A stretch of 31,357 nt of DNA from positions 1 through 31,357 of the forward strand of contig JAVBUP010000003.1 of NCBI GenBank assembly GCA_031555175.1, in the 5' to 3' direction. Below the pieces are notes generated by a model. The model did not search any database, was not told the origin of the DNA, and saw only the letters and a list, made by a program, of their open reading frames with translations. Shown one piece after another: positions 1-7,079 of the stretch (the stretch's first letter is position 1; every line of letters starts with the position of its first letter). Source of the DNA: JAVBUP01 sp031555175. Its GTDB lineage: Bacteria > Bacillota_I > Bacilli_A > Erysipelotrichales > Coprobacillaceae. The translations under genes were made by a program, and so were the position numbers.

Positions 1-32
1 ATTTATAGTTGGGTTATCGTTTATAATAATCA

Positions 33-96
33 TGGTGATTCAAGTCCTTTCTATGATTGTTGTGGTAAACTAATTATAGTACTTGGATCACTTTTT
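33..96 (+). terminator. Long hairpin terminator of a gene left of the window
   Basis: The arms GTGATTCAAGT (35-45) and ACTTGGATCAC (81-91) pair with one G-U wobble. Inside them a second pair, CTATGATT (51-58) and AATTATAG, stacks on top, and the hairpin runs directly into TTTTT. This looks like a rho-independent terminator for a plus-strand gene that ends before the window. No coding sequence is recognisable in 1-34. Confidence 0.6.
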
Positions 97-167
97 GTTT
101 ATATTTAATTTTTGTTTCACATCTATTGTAAACTTACAACAATAATCGAGTAAAATTAATATTTTAT

Positions 168-196
168 TTGAATTATAGTTATAGGTGTGTTATAAT
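168..196 (+). promoter_or_regulatory. Promoter of the tRNA-Lys gene
   Basis: TTGAAT (168-173) and a perfect TATAAT (191-196) are separated by 17 bases, a near-consensus sigma-A promoter. It lies about 19 bases upstream of the mature tRNA 5' end, as expected for a short leader removed by RNase P. Confidence 0.8.
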
Positions 197-214
197 CACT
201 AATGCACCAAAAAT

Positions 215-290
215 GGACTGTTAGCTCAGTTGGTAGAGCAATCGACTCTTAATCGATGGGTCTGGAGTTCGAGCCTCCAACGGTCCACCA
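215..290 (+). tRNA. tRNA-Lys (anticodon CTT), CCA encoded
   Basis: A 76-base cloverleaf can be folded. The acceptor stem is GGACTGT with ACGGTCC (one G-U type pair), the D arm is GCTC...GAGC, and the anticodon stem is ATCGA/TCGAT around the loop CTCTTAA. That places CTT at positions 34-36, reading the lysine codon AAG. The T arm is TGGAG TTCGAGC CTCCA, and the 3' CCA is encoded. It has its own promoter and terminator. An integrase remnant follows about 80 bases downstream, so the tRNA 3' end was probably once an attachment site. Confidence 0.96.
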
Positions 291-300
291 ATATGCAATA

Positions 301-330
301 AAACACTGATTTAATCAGTGTTTTTTATTT
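301..330 (+). terminator. Terminator of tRNA-Lys
   Basis: A perfect 10-bp stem, AAACACTGAT (301-310) with ATCAGTGTTT (314-323), has a three-base loop and a T-rich tail. It lies 11 bases after the tRNA CCA end and closes a single-tRNA transcription unit. Confidence 0.85.
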
Positions 331-367
331 TTTTCTTATTTGGGTTACGAATAGGTTACGAGGTTTT

Positions 368-472
368 CTAACTTTTTCGTTTATGTATAGGATTATTTAG
401 TATATCTAGTCTCTTTTCTATATCTTCATTAGATGAATGAATGTAGTGCTTCATTACCATTTCCACTATATA
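368..472 (-). pseudogene. C-terminal remnant of a tyrosine integrase (probable)
   Basis: On the minus strand an open stretch of about 34 codons ends at the stop at 368-370. It reads VEMVMKHYIHSSNEDIEKR followed by LDILNN and a basic tail. An (M/T)xxYxHSSxExxxK(R)xxDxL pattern is typical of the last residues of phage-type tyrosine recombinases, where the tyrosine is the nucleophile. The frame is closed by an in-frame stop just upstream, so only the tail survives. Its place beside a tRNA 3' end is where such integrases usually sit. The call rests on a short stretch and could be chance. The remaining sequence from 331 to 570 shows nothing else I can name. Confidence 0.4.
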
Positions 473-570
473 TTATAGATACATATGATTAATGAAAATA
501 AATTTTATGTTGTTTTTAACTAAAACATTTATTAAAATACTATTTTTATTTTCTGACCAAAATAGCACTA

Positions 571-598
571 AAAAAACAACCATCATTTATGATAGTTG
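571..598 (-). terminator. Terminator of the polymerase operon
   Basis: Read on the minus strand, CAACTATCAT and ATGATGGTTG form a 10-bp stem (one G-U) with a two-base loop, followed by a run of T. It lies just after the stop codon of the small companion gene and ends the minus-strand two-gene operon. Confidence 0.8.
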
Positions 599-605
599 CT
601 CTTTT

Positions 606-860
606 TTATGGTTTATGGCTCTCAATAAACCAACGATCTTTTTCTAAGTATATATTTCTTTCTCCATGTTTTTCTACCCTGCAGCGATAGAGAATTCCAG
701 CTCCTCCAACTGGGGAGAATGCTTTACGTACTTCAAGTACTTTATCTACTTTATATCTAACATTATTATCCCAAACTATATATAGGGGAGTGACTTCTCC
801 ATTTTTTCCAACTAAGGTAATCATACGTACATAACGTTTATATAGTTGAATATTACTCAT
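606..860 (-). CDS. Small conserved companion of a Y-family DNA polymerase
   Basis: The product has 84 residues and no signal peptide or membrane segment. Visible features are a TPLYIVWDN strand, a YKVDKVLEVRKA motif, a central glycine-rich turn, YRCRVEKHG, and a terminal KDRWFIE. This pattern (polar strand, W(D/E)x...Y.(I/V)D.VL..R, then a short C-terminal beta region ending in WF(V/I)E) is one I know from small proteins encoded next to UmuC/DinB-like polymerases in Clostridia and, more distantly, from DUF6504-type proteins near ImuB in Actinobacteria. Its function is not known to me. The start codon overlaps the polymerase stop (TAATG), so the two are translationally coupled and presumably share SOS-type control. 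An accessory role in translesion synthesis is inference. Confidence 0.75.
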   Translation of the reverse strand: MSNIQLYKRYVRMITLVGKNGEVTPLYIVWDNNVRYKVDKVLEVRKAFSPVGGAGILYRCRVEKHGERNIYLEKDRWFIESHKP

Positions 861-2107
861 TAATGATAAAATCCAACTGGATGTATAGTATGATCACCTT
901 TAGGATTGAAGTCGGTTAATGGAGAGTCTTGTAAGAGAACACAACGCTTAATTGCATCAAAGCCAAATCTGCCACGGATATAATCCATTGCTAGATCGAT
1001 TTTACGATCCTTCATTCTTTGTTCGGGATCTACAAATAAATTTACTTGGCAGCCACTTCCTTCTGGAACAAGGGATGAGACTGTTACATTAATACTTCTT
1101 AGTGAAGTATTGGAAGTCCAACTTTCTTTTAATAATGAAACTACAGTTTGCATAATTTCTTTACTAGTGTTTGTATGTTCTTCTAACTTTCTTTGATGAG
1201 ATACCCATTTCAAATCTGTATCGCGAAGAGAAATACTTATAACATTACCTTTTTGACCATTATCTTTTAATCTAGATGCTACAGATTCAGCTAAGACATA
1301 GAAGACCATCTTAGCATCTTCAAAGGTATCAATATTATGCACAGCGGTAACGCCATTACCTACAGACTTTGCTGCTCGTTTAAAAGTAGACATATTTACT
1401 TCAGTTATATCTAAGCCTCTAGCAAAACAATGTATTAATTCACCTTGTTTGCCTAATACCTTACGCATATAGTCAGCAGTTCTAGCTGCGAGGTCACCAA
1501 TCGTAAATATATCAATTTTATTTAATTTTTCTTTTGTGGCAGGACCTACATATAATAAATCTTCTACCGGTAACGGATAAACAGTTTGCTCTAGATTTTC
1601 TTCAGTAATGACTGTAAGCCCACTTGGCTTAACCATATCTGATCCTAACTTAGCAAATACTTTATTATAGGAAACACCAATGGAAATGGTTAAACCAATC
1701 TCATTATAGACACGATTCTGTATTTCCCTGGCAATATCGACAGGATCCCCGAATAAAGATTGACATTCTGTGACATCAATCCAAGCTTCATCTAATCCAA
1801 AAGACTCTACTTTATCAGTATATTCACGATAAATATCTTTAACTTGTTCTGTATAATAAACATAATCATTAGTAGAAGGAGATATACAAACTAGATTTGG
1901 ACATTTTTTAATTGCATCTCGTACTGGTTCGGCAGTTTTTATATTAAATGGCTTAGCCAATAAATTTCTGGCTAGAATAATGCCATGTCTTTTTTCTTCA
2001 TTTCCACCGACTGCCATAGGCACTGTTTTTAAAACTGGATTCTTCATTTCTTCTATTTGTGCAAAACAATGATTAATATCACAATGTAGAATAGCTCTTT
2101 TCCACAT
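860..2107 (-). CDS. Y-family DNA polymerase (UmuC/DinB-like)
   Basis: This 415-residue protein has the layout of an error-prone translesion polymerase. The N-terminal catalytic block ILHCDINHCFAQIEE gives the first metal-binding Asp (D10), and ESFGLDEAWIDVT gives the D106/E107 pair. A palm with GVSYNKVFAKLGSDMVKPSG follows. A thumb with a helix-hairpin-helix-like VGPATKEKLNKI comes next, then a little-finger domain to residue ~380. Family variation is visible: the usual FFASVE is CFAQIE here, and SIDE is GLDE. An ideal Shine-Dalgarno, AGGTGGTGAG, precedes the ATG. It is transcribed divergently from a LexA-type repressor, with an operator on its promoter, so it is probably damage-inducible. 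DinB (Pol IV) and UmuC cannot be separated with certainty; the small companion gene argues for the UmuC-like branch. Confidence 0.93.
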   Translation of the reverse strand: MWKRAILHCDINHCFAQIEEMKNPVLKTVPMAVGGNEEKRHGIILARNLLAKPFNIKTAEPVRDAIKKCPNLVCISPSTNDYVYYTEQVKDIYREYTDKVESFGLDEAWIDVTECQSLFGDPVDIAREIQNRVYNEIGLTISIGVSYNKVFAKLGSDMVKPSGLTVITEENLEQTVYPLPVEDLLYVGPATKEKLNKIDIFTIGDLAARTADYMRKVLGKQGELIHCFARGLDITEVNMSTFKRAAKSVGNGVTAVHNIDTFEDAKMVFYVLAESVASRLKDNGQKGNVISISLRDTDLKWVSHQRKLEEHTNTSKEIMQTVVSLLKESWTSNTSLRSINVTVSSLVPEGSGCQVNLFVDPEQRMKDRKIDLAMDYIRGRFGFDAIKRCVLLQDSPLTDFNPKGDHTIHPVGFYH

Positions 2108-2128
2108 AATCTCACCACCTGTGAGCCT

Positions 2129-2157
2129 ATTATAAAACGCTTTGTTGCATAAATCAA
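2129..2157 (-). promoter_or_regulatory. Promoter of the polymerase operon
   Basis: On the minus strand TTGATT (2157-2152) and TATAAT (2134-2129) are separated by exactly 17 bases. The -35 box and spacer lie inside the inverted repeat at 2141-2173, so repressor bound there would block this promoter. Confidence 0.75.
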
Positions 2158-2173
2158 TAGATTATGCAACAAA
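2141..2173. promoter_or_regulatory. LexA-type operator 1 (polymerase side)
   Basis: A perfect 12-bp inverted repeat, TTTGTTGCATAA (2141-2152) and TTATGCAACAAA (2162-2173), is separated by 9 bases. It contains the half-sites GTTGCAT and ATGCAAC that recur in operator 2, and it overlaps the -35 box and spacer of the minus-strand polymerase promoter. The likely ligand is the LexA-like repressor encoded just to the right. The motif differs from the classical Bacillus site GAAC-N4-GTTC. Confidence 0.75.
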
Positions 2174-2204
2174 CTTAAAAATATTTTTGATTACTATACA
2201 CATA

Positions 2205-2232
2205 GTTGCATATGTGCTATAATAAATGCAAC
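2205..2232. promoter_or_regulatory. LexA-type operator 2 and promoter of the repressor gene
   Basis: GTTGCAT (2205-2211) and ATGCAAC (2226-2232) are the same half-sites as in operator 1, here 14 bases apart rather than 13. Between them lies an extended -10 element, TGCTATAAT (2215-2223), with a weak -35 TATACA (2195-2200) 17 bases upstream. Repressor bound here would cover its own promoter, so the gene is probably autoregulated. Transcription should start near 2230, which excludes the ATG at 2226 as start codon. Confidence 0.75.
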
Positions 2233-2240
2233 GAGGTGAT

Positions 2241-2843
2241 ATGATGGAATTGAAAGACTTAATTCGTGAATATCAAAATAAGAATGGTGTGAGCGCTAGT
2301 TATATCGCTGAGCAATTAGGAGTTACTCGCTCTACTGTAGCTAGGTGGCTTTCTGGCGATGTCAAGAAAGTACAGGGAGCAGTAAAAGAAAAAATTGATA
2401 CATTATTAGGTTATGATATTGATGTGGTGTTAAATGGTACAGTACTAGAATTTAAAAAACCAATTTTAGGATACGCTAAAGCTGGCTATGATATGTTTGC
2501 TCAAGAAAACTTTTTAGGATATGAGGAAGTAACTTATGAATATTCTAAAAAAGGTGACTATTATTTAAAAATAGTCGGAGATTCAATGACTGGGGCAAGG
2601 ATCCATGATGGAGATTTAGTCTACGTTAAACAATGCCAAGATGTAAACAATGGCGATATTGCAGTAGTTTTAATTGGTGATGATGAAGTCACTGTTAAAA
2701 GGATTCAAAGAAAAAATGATCTATTAATCTTAGAAGCTGCTAATCCCGATGTAGAGAATCGTTATTTTAGTTTAAAAGATGTAGAAGATATACCAGTAAG
2801 AATTATTGGTAAAGTTCTATATTCAAAGACAGTATTTGAATAA
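2241..2843 (+). CDS. LexA-like S24 repressor with XRE-type HTH
   Basis: The N-terminal ~50 residues form a Cro/CI-type helix-turn-helix (SASYIAEQLGVTRSTVARWLSG). The C-terminal half is an S24 self-cleaving peptidase. It shows a cleavage-site Ala-Gly in GYAKAGYD, the catalytic serine in KIVGDSMTG, and the catalytic lysine in VTVKRIQ. The family cleaves itself when RecA is activated and so releases its targets. The chosen ATG at 2241 (or 2244) follows the Shine-Dalgarno GAGGTG at 2233-2238. An in-frame ATG at 2226 lies upstream of the predicted transcription start and lacks a ribosome binding site. With an XRE-type rather than winged HTH, this is closer to phage-type CI/HdiR-like LexA analogues than to classical LexA. 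It probably controls itself and the divergent polymerase operon. Confidence 0.92.
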   Translation: MMELKDLIREYQNKNGVSASYIAEQLGVTRSTVARWLSGDVKKVQGAVKEKIDTLLGYDIDVVLNGTVLEFKKPILGYAKAGYDMFAQENFLGYEEVTYEYSKKGDYYLKIVGDSMTGARIHDGDLVYVKQCQDVNNGDIAVVLIGDDEVTVKRIQRKNDLLILEAANPDVENRYFSLKDVEDIPVRIIGKVLYSKTVFE

Positions 2844-2862
2844 TATAATTAATCATCATTTT

Positions 2863-2899
2863 AATGATAGTTTTGTTTATAACAAAATTGTCATTTTTT
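2863..2899 (+). terminator. Terminator of the LexA-like gene
   Basis: A 15-bp stem pairs AATGATAGTTTTGTT (2863-2877) with AACAAAATTGTCATT (2881-2895) through two G-U wobbles, with a TAT loop and a six-base T run. Confidence 0.85.
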
Positions 2900-2959
2900 G
2901 TTGAATGAATTGAAATTGTAACATATCTATGATAGTGTTTTATACTAAGAGGTGGCTTT

Positions 2960-4459
2960 ATGAGAAAGAAATTTAGTAAATACATTGGTTTTACCTTTAT
3001 ATTTATTGCAATATTTATAGTAATAGGAACTATATGGCTCTTTACCTCATTTGGTAAATTGACATTAGAGCAATGCTTATCTGTAATTATTGCTCCACAA
3101 ACTGGAGCAGATACTTCAGCATACTTTAACTTTATCTATCAAGCGCTAATCCCCATAATTGTTTTAGCGATAGTATTTCATTTACCAATTTGGAAGCACG
3201 AACGATTTATAGAGAATACACAGAAGCTTAAATATCATAATCAAATTAGTAAAGTAGTATTATTTATTCGAAGAAATTATGTTAGAGTAGCTAGTTTTCT
3301 ATTAACTTTGGCTATAGCATTTGGGTTACAGCAATATGAAGTTATTGCTTTCGTAAAAACACAACTGCAAGTATCTACTTTTATAGAAGAAAACTATGTA
3401 GATCCAGCTAAGGTAAATCTAACTTTTCCAGATGAACAAAGAAACTTAATTATGATTTATTTAGAGTCTACAGAAAGTACCTATGGGTCAGTTGCAGAAG
3501 GTGGAGCGTTACAAGAGAGTTTAATACCTAATCTTAATTCATTAGCCGCTAATAATATTAGTTTTTCATCTAGTGAGAAATTAACTGGAGCAGCAGCTAT
3601 AAAAGGTACAACTTGGACTATTGCAGCCTTAACTGCTTATACCTCAGGGCTTCCGACTAAACTAGTATTAGAAGAAAGCGCGGATGATGAGTATGATGCA
3701 TTTATGCCTGGAGCTTATACTATAGGAGATATTTTAGAGGCGCAAGGCTATAATCAAATGTTTATGTGTGGTTCTGATGCAGATTTTGGATCTAGAAGAC
3801 AATATTTTACTGAACATGGTAACTATCAAATTTGGGATTATAACATAGCTATTGAAGAAGGAAAGATAGATGAAGATTATCATGTATGGTGGGGATTTGA
3901 AGATAGTAAACTGTATGAATACGCTAAAGAACAACTTACGTATCTTGCTTCACTTAATGAACCGTTTAATTTTAATCTATTAACAGTAGATACTCACTTC
4001 CCAGATGGTTATTTAGATGAAAATGCTGGCGATGAATACGATGAACAGTATGCTAATGTTATTAAATTCTCTGATCAACAATTAGGAGAATTCATGTCAT
4101 GGATTAAAGAGCAATCTTTTTATGACAACACTACAATTGTCATTGTTGGTGATCATCTATCTATGGATCAAACATTCTTTACTAATAATGTTGATGAATT
4201 CTATGATCGTACAATTTATAATGCTATCATTAATTCAGCAGTTAGCACATCTAATATTAAGAATAGAATATTCTCTACAATGGATTACTATCCAACTATT
4301 CTAGCTAGCTTAGGTATAGAAATAGATGGAGATCGTCTAGGGCTAGGCACGAATTTATTCTCTAATACTGGAACACTTCTAGAAAAATATTCAATTGAAT
4401 ATGTTAATGAGGAAATATCAAAGAAGTCAGTATTTTATAACGAAGAATTATTTCGGTAG
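2960..4459 (+). CDS. LTA-synthase/MdoB-like phosphoglycerol transferase
   Basis: This 499-residue membrane enzyme has about three N-terminal transmembrane helices (roughly 10-32, 58-76, 108-124) and an extracellular sulfatase-fold domain (about 160-450). Family residues are visible: Glu169 in MIYLESTEST, the nucleophile threonine cluster in IKGTTWTIAAL (T217/T218/T220), Asp275/Arg279 near GSDADFGSRR, His346 in VDTHFPDG, and Asp398-His399 in VIVGDHLSMD. The family transfers phosphoglycerol from phosphatidylglycerol to lipoteichoic acid or similar glycans. It is shorter than S. aureus LtaS (about 650 residues, five helices), and GTTWT is closer to the OpgB/MdoB branch, so the acceptor is uncertain. 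AGAGGTGG precedes the ATG. It is a single-gene unit with a terminator on each side. Confidence 0.88.
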   Translation: MRKKFSKYIGFTFIFIAIFIVIGTIWLFTSFGKLTLEQCLSVIIAPQTGADTSAYFNFIYQALIPIIVLAIVFHLPIWKHERFIENTQKLKYHNQISKVVLFIRRNYVRVASFLLTLAIAFGLQQYEVIAFVKTQLQVSTFIEENYVDPAKVNLTFPDEQRNLIMIYLESTESTYGSVAEGGALQESLIPNLNSLAANNISFSSSEKLTGAAAIKGTTWTIAALTAYTSGLPTKLVLEESADDEYDAFMPGAYTIGDILEAQGYNQMFMCGSDADFGSRRQYFTEHGNYQIWDYNIAIEEGKIDEDYHVWWGFEDSKLYEYAKEQLTYLASLNEPFNFNLLTVDTHFPDGYLDENAGDEYDEQYANVIKFSDQQLGEFMSWIKEQSFYDNTTIVIVGDHLSMDQTFFTNNVDEFYDRTIYNAIINSAVSTSNIKNRIFSTMDYYPTILASLGIEIDGDRLGLGTNLFSNTGTLLEKYSIEYVNEEISKKSVFYNEELFR

Positions 4460-4486
4460 AAGATAGGTAAAACTATTTTCTTTTTT
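4459..4486 (+). terminator. Terminator of the phosphoglycerol transferase gene
   Basis: GAAGATAG (4459-4466) pairs with CTATTTTC (4473-4480) through one G-U, then a run of six T. It starts at the last base of the stop codon. Confidence 0.7.
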
Positions 4487-4554
4487 ATTATTATAGTAAT
4501 AAATAGAATATATTAGTGTATAATACATAAAATTTATTATATTAATATATCTTT

Positions 4555-4656
4555 TCAGCATTTTAATGATAAAATGACTTAAAAATTACATTGAAAATCT
4601 AAAATATTCTATTTTATTATCAAAATATTGAATATTTTACTATAAAATGCTAAAAT
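4555..4656 (+). promoter_or_regulatory. Promoter of the Fic gene with nested inverted repeats
   Basis: TTGAAT (4628-4633) and TAAAAT (4651-4656) with a 17-base spacer form a good promoter. A perfect 9-bp inverted repeat, AAAATATTC (4601-4609) and GAATATTTT (4630-4638), ends on the -35 box. An outer imperfect repeat starts with AGCATTTTAATGA (about 4557-4569) and is mirrored by ACTATAAAATGCT (about 4639-4651), reaching the -10. Such nesting suggests an operator, perhaps for the C-terminal winged helix of the Fic protein itself. The region is very AT-rich, so some symmetry is expected by chance. Confidence 0.5.
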
Positions 4657-4687
4657 AATATTGAATTGAAAATGAAGGGGTGAGATT

Positions 4688-5893
4688 ATGGAATATATCT
4701 CTATGTATAAAAAGTTTTTTAATAAAGATATAGATTTTCAAAAGACTTATGACTTATATTTTAATGGTGAAAATGCTATTAAATTTGATTTTTATATAGG
4801 TGAGTGGCAAGCGTTTTTATATGTTAACCCAGAATTATTATCACTTATTGAGGACATTTTCTATTTGGATAAGGCAATCGTAGAAATAATAGAAAATAGA
4901 CTTCCTAGCCCAGCTAAGGCCTGGGTATTAACAAATACCTTAATTAATGAAATTAGAATGACTAATGAAATAGAGGGCATTGCAAGTACTAGAAAACAAA
5001 TTGCAGAATTACTAGGAGTAACAGATAAAAAAAATAGTAGATTTTATGGTTTAGTTAGTAAGTATGTATTGATGATTAAAAATAAAATTGTTATCAAAAA
5101 CAGCGAGTCCATTAGAGACTTATTTAATGATGTTCTTTTAAGAGATATTGAGAATGAAAATCATAATAACTTGCCAGATGGTAAAATATTTAGAAAGGAT
5201 ATAGTAGAAGTTTTATCTGGGGGCAAAGAAATCCATAGAGGGATCTATGATGAATCTAAAATAATTGATTATATGGATAGGTCATTGAAGATTTTGAATG
5301 ATGAAAATATACCATTATTAATAAGGGTTCCCGTTTTTCATTATTTGTTTGGATATATTCATCCTTTTTATGATGGTAACGGCAGAATGTCTAGATTGAT
5401 TAGTAGTGCTTATTTAAATCACAAATTAGATATAATTACTTCTTTGCAAGTATCAATTAGTTGTAAAAGTGAGCAAAAAAAATATTATGAACTTTTTAAA
5501 ACTACTAATGATATAAGGAATCGTGGAGATTTAACATATTTTGTAATAGGATTTTTAGAAATACTTAAAAACGGAATGGATGATTTATATATTAATATTA
5601 GTGATAAATCTGAAGAATGTGATTACTATTGGGAGCTTATACACAAACTAGATTATGATAAGAAGATACAAGAAATATTAACCCAATTGTTAATAATAAC
5701 ATTGTTTGATACTGGTAAAATTACTATTCAAGAATTAAGTGATAGTTGTAAAATAAATCAAGCGACAATGAGGAAATATCTATTTAAAATTATAGAAGAT
5801 GGTATTGTTGATATTAATAAAGACGGAAAAACAAAATACTACTCATTGAATTTAGATATGTTAGATAAATCTTTTGAAATGATAAATAAATAG
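4688..5893 (+). CDS. Fic-domain AMP-transferase, class II, with C-terminal HTH
   Basis: This 401-residue protein has a complete Fic motif HPFYDGNGRMSR (225-236). The family (FIDO) transfers AMP from ATP to hydroxyl side chains of target proteins and sometimes removes it. The segment TNEIEG (92-97) matches the (S/T)xxxE(G/N) inhibitory helix. Because it lies N-terminal in the same chain, the protein is a self-inhibited class II Fic and needs no separate antitoxin. The last ~80 residues (ITIQELSDSCKINQATMRKYL...) form a winged helix-turn-helix, as in many Fic/DUF4172-like proteins, which would allow DNA binding and autoregulation. GAAGGGGTGAG is the ribosome binding site. It stands alone between terminators with repeats on its promoter. 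The target protein cannot be deduced. Confidence 0.92.
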   Translation: MEYISMYKKFFNKDIDFQKTYDLYFNGENAIKFDFYIGEWQAFLYVNPELLSLIEDIFYLDKAIVEIIENRLPSPAKAWVLTNTLINEIRMTNEIEGIASTRKQIAELLGVTDKKNSRFYGLVSKYVLMIKNKIVIKNSESIRDLFNDVLLRDIENENHNNLPDGKIFRKDIVEVLSGGKEIHRGIYDESKIIDYMDRSLKILNDENIPLLIRVPVFHYLFGYIHPFYDGNGRMSRLISSAYLNHKLDIITSLQVSISCKSEQKKYYELFKTTNDIRNRGDLTYFVIGFLEILKNGMDDLYINISDKSEECDYYWELIHKLDYDKKIQEILTQLLIITLFDTGKITIQELSDSCKINQATMRKYLFKIIEDGIVDINKDGKTKYYSLNLDMLDKSFEMINK

Positions 5894-5907
5894 TTTAAAA
5901 TATTTAG

Positions 5908-5936
5908 GGCAGGAAAATATAAATCCTGTCTTTATT
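5908..5936 (+). terminator. Terminator of the Fic gene
   Basis: GGCAGGA (5908-5914) pairs with TCCTGTC (5924-5930) through one G-U. The tail is TTTATTTTG. Confidence 0.75.
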
Positions 5937-5964
5937 TTGTCTTTTAATAATCTATTTTTTCGTG

Positions 5965-5970
5965 TATAAT
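5965..5970 (+). promoter_or_regulatory. -10 box of the DUF402 gene
   Basis: There is a perfect TATAAT. A weak TTTTAA at 5942-5947 lies 17 bases upstream. The start codon follows at 6002 after the ribosome binding site AGAGGA. Confidence 0.5.
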
Positions 5971-6001
5971 AACTACGAAGACATCAGAAAGAGGAAAACC
6001 C

Positions 6002-6532
6002 ATGGAAAAACCAGGAATAGGTGAGTTTGTCCTTATTCACAGCTATAAACATGATGGTAATATCCATCGCTGTTGGGACAAAGGTTTAGTTCTTGATGCA
6101 ACTGATGAACATGTAATCGTAATAAACAATAAAACAATGGTAACAGAAGCCGATGGACGGATCTGGTATACAAAAGAACCTGCTATTTGTTATTTTCCAA
6201 CAAATGAGTGGTACAATATCATTTGTATGATAAGAAACACAGGTGTTTATTTTTATTGCAATATAGCATCTCCAACATTGTGGGATGGTCAAGCTTTGAA
6301 ATACATTGATTATGATTTAGACTTAAAAGTCTTTCCAGACTATCGAATGAAAGTATTGGATGAAGATGAATATCGAGTACATAGATTTGAAATGAACTAC
6401 CCATTAGAATTGGATAGTATCCTTCGTGATCAACTCAATGAATTAAAAGAGATGGCTAGATTAAAGAAAGGACCATTTGCAGTTGGTTTTGCTGAGCATT
6501 GGTATGGCAAGTATCTAGAATTAAAGAAATAG
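6002..6532 (+). CDS. Nucleoside tri-/diphosphatase, DUF402 (Ntdp-like)
   Basis: The 176-residue length and sequence match the DUF402 family represented by S. aureus Ntdp and B. subtilis YgaC. The N-terminal strand region carries HRCWDKGLVL. The centre has the conserved WYNIICMIRNTGVYFYCNIASP, and the metal-binding acidic cluster follows: YIDYDLDLKVFPD and VLDEDEYRVHR. The C-terminus is helical. Family members hydrolyse nucleoside tri- and diphosphates with a divalent metal bound by these aspartates and are cytoplasmic. It is a single-gene unit with TATAAT upstream and a terminator directly after the stop. Confidence 0.9.
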   Translation: MEKPGIGEFVLIHSYKHDGNIHRCWDKGLVLDATDEHVIVINNKTMVTEADGRIWYTKEPAICYFPTNEWYNIICMIRNTGVYFYCNIASPTLWDGQALKYIDYDLDLKVFPDYRMKVLDEDEYRVHRFEMNYPLELDSILRDQLNELKEMARLKKGPFAVGFAEHWYGKYLELKK

Positions 6533-6537
6533 CAGAG

Positions 6538-6558
6538 ACAGTCATTGACTGTTTTTTG
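6538..6558 (+). terminator. Terminator of the DUF402 gene
   Basis: ACAGTC (6538-6543) pairs with GACTGT (6547-6552) around ATT. A run of T follows. Confidence 0.75.
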
Positions 6559-6601
6559 TTTGAAAAAGGGAATCAAAAGATATAAAAAATTAAGTAAATT
6601 G

Positions 6602-6610
6602 TGGTATTAT
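6602..6610 (+). promoter_or_regulatory. Extended -10 promoter of the tsaE operon
   Basis: TGGTATTAT is an extended -10 element (TGnTATTAT) without a good -35 box. Transcription would start near 6616-6618. This makes the ATG at 6615 unlikely and supports the ATG at 6627. Confidence 0.5.
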
Positions 6611-6626
6611 AGAGATGGTGAAAAAA

Positions 6627-7079
6627 ATGGAATATAAAATAATAACAAAATCAAATATAGAGACAAATGAATTAGCCCTTAAAATAGGTAAAGAGTTATT
6701 TATGGGGGCATTAATCACATTAGAAGGTGATTTAGGAGCTGGTAAAACTACTTTTACTAAAGGGATTGGCGAAGCCTTAGGAGTAAAAAGAATCATTAAC
6801 AGCCCAACCTTTACTATTATGAAGATATATGAAGGAAAACTGCCATTATATCATTTAGATGTTTATCGCTTAGAAGGAAAAAATGAAGAACTAGGATTTG
6901 ATGAATATTTTAATGGTGATGGAGTATGTGTTGTGGAATGGGCCCACTTTATTGAACAAGAATTGCCTGTGAATAGGTTAGAAATAATTATTAGAAATAT
7001 TTCTGAAACAGAAAGAGAATTCAATATCCATCCTATTGGACTTGAATATGAAAACTTATGTAAGAAGGTGTTAGAATGA
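6627..7079 (+). CDS. tsaE: tRNA t6A modification ATPase TsaE
   Basis: From the ATG at 6627 the product is a 150-residue P-loop ATPase. The Walker A motif is EGDLGAGKTT (residues 33-42). The family blocks INSPTFTIMKIYEG, YHLDVYRLEG and CVVEWA are all present. TsaE powers the TsaB-TsaD-TsaE complex that puts threonylcarbamoyl on A37 of ANN-decoding tRNAs. I prefer 6627 to the in-frame ATG at 6615. The protein then starts at MEYKI as homologues do, GGTG sits six bases upstream, and 6615 lies at or before the predicted transcription start. The stop overlaps the tsaB start (ATGA), and it leads the tsaE-tsaB-rimI-tsaD-rex-popT run. Confidence 0.95.
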   Translation: MEYKIITKSNIETNELALKIGKELFMGALITLEGDLGAGKTTFTKGIGEALGVKRIINSPTFTIMKIYEGKLPLYHLDVYRLEGKNEELGFDEYFNGDGVCVVEWAHFIEQELPVNRLEIIIRNISETEREFNIHPIGLEYENLCKKVLE

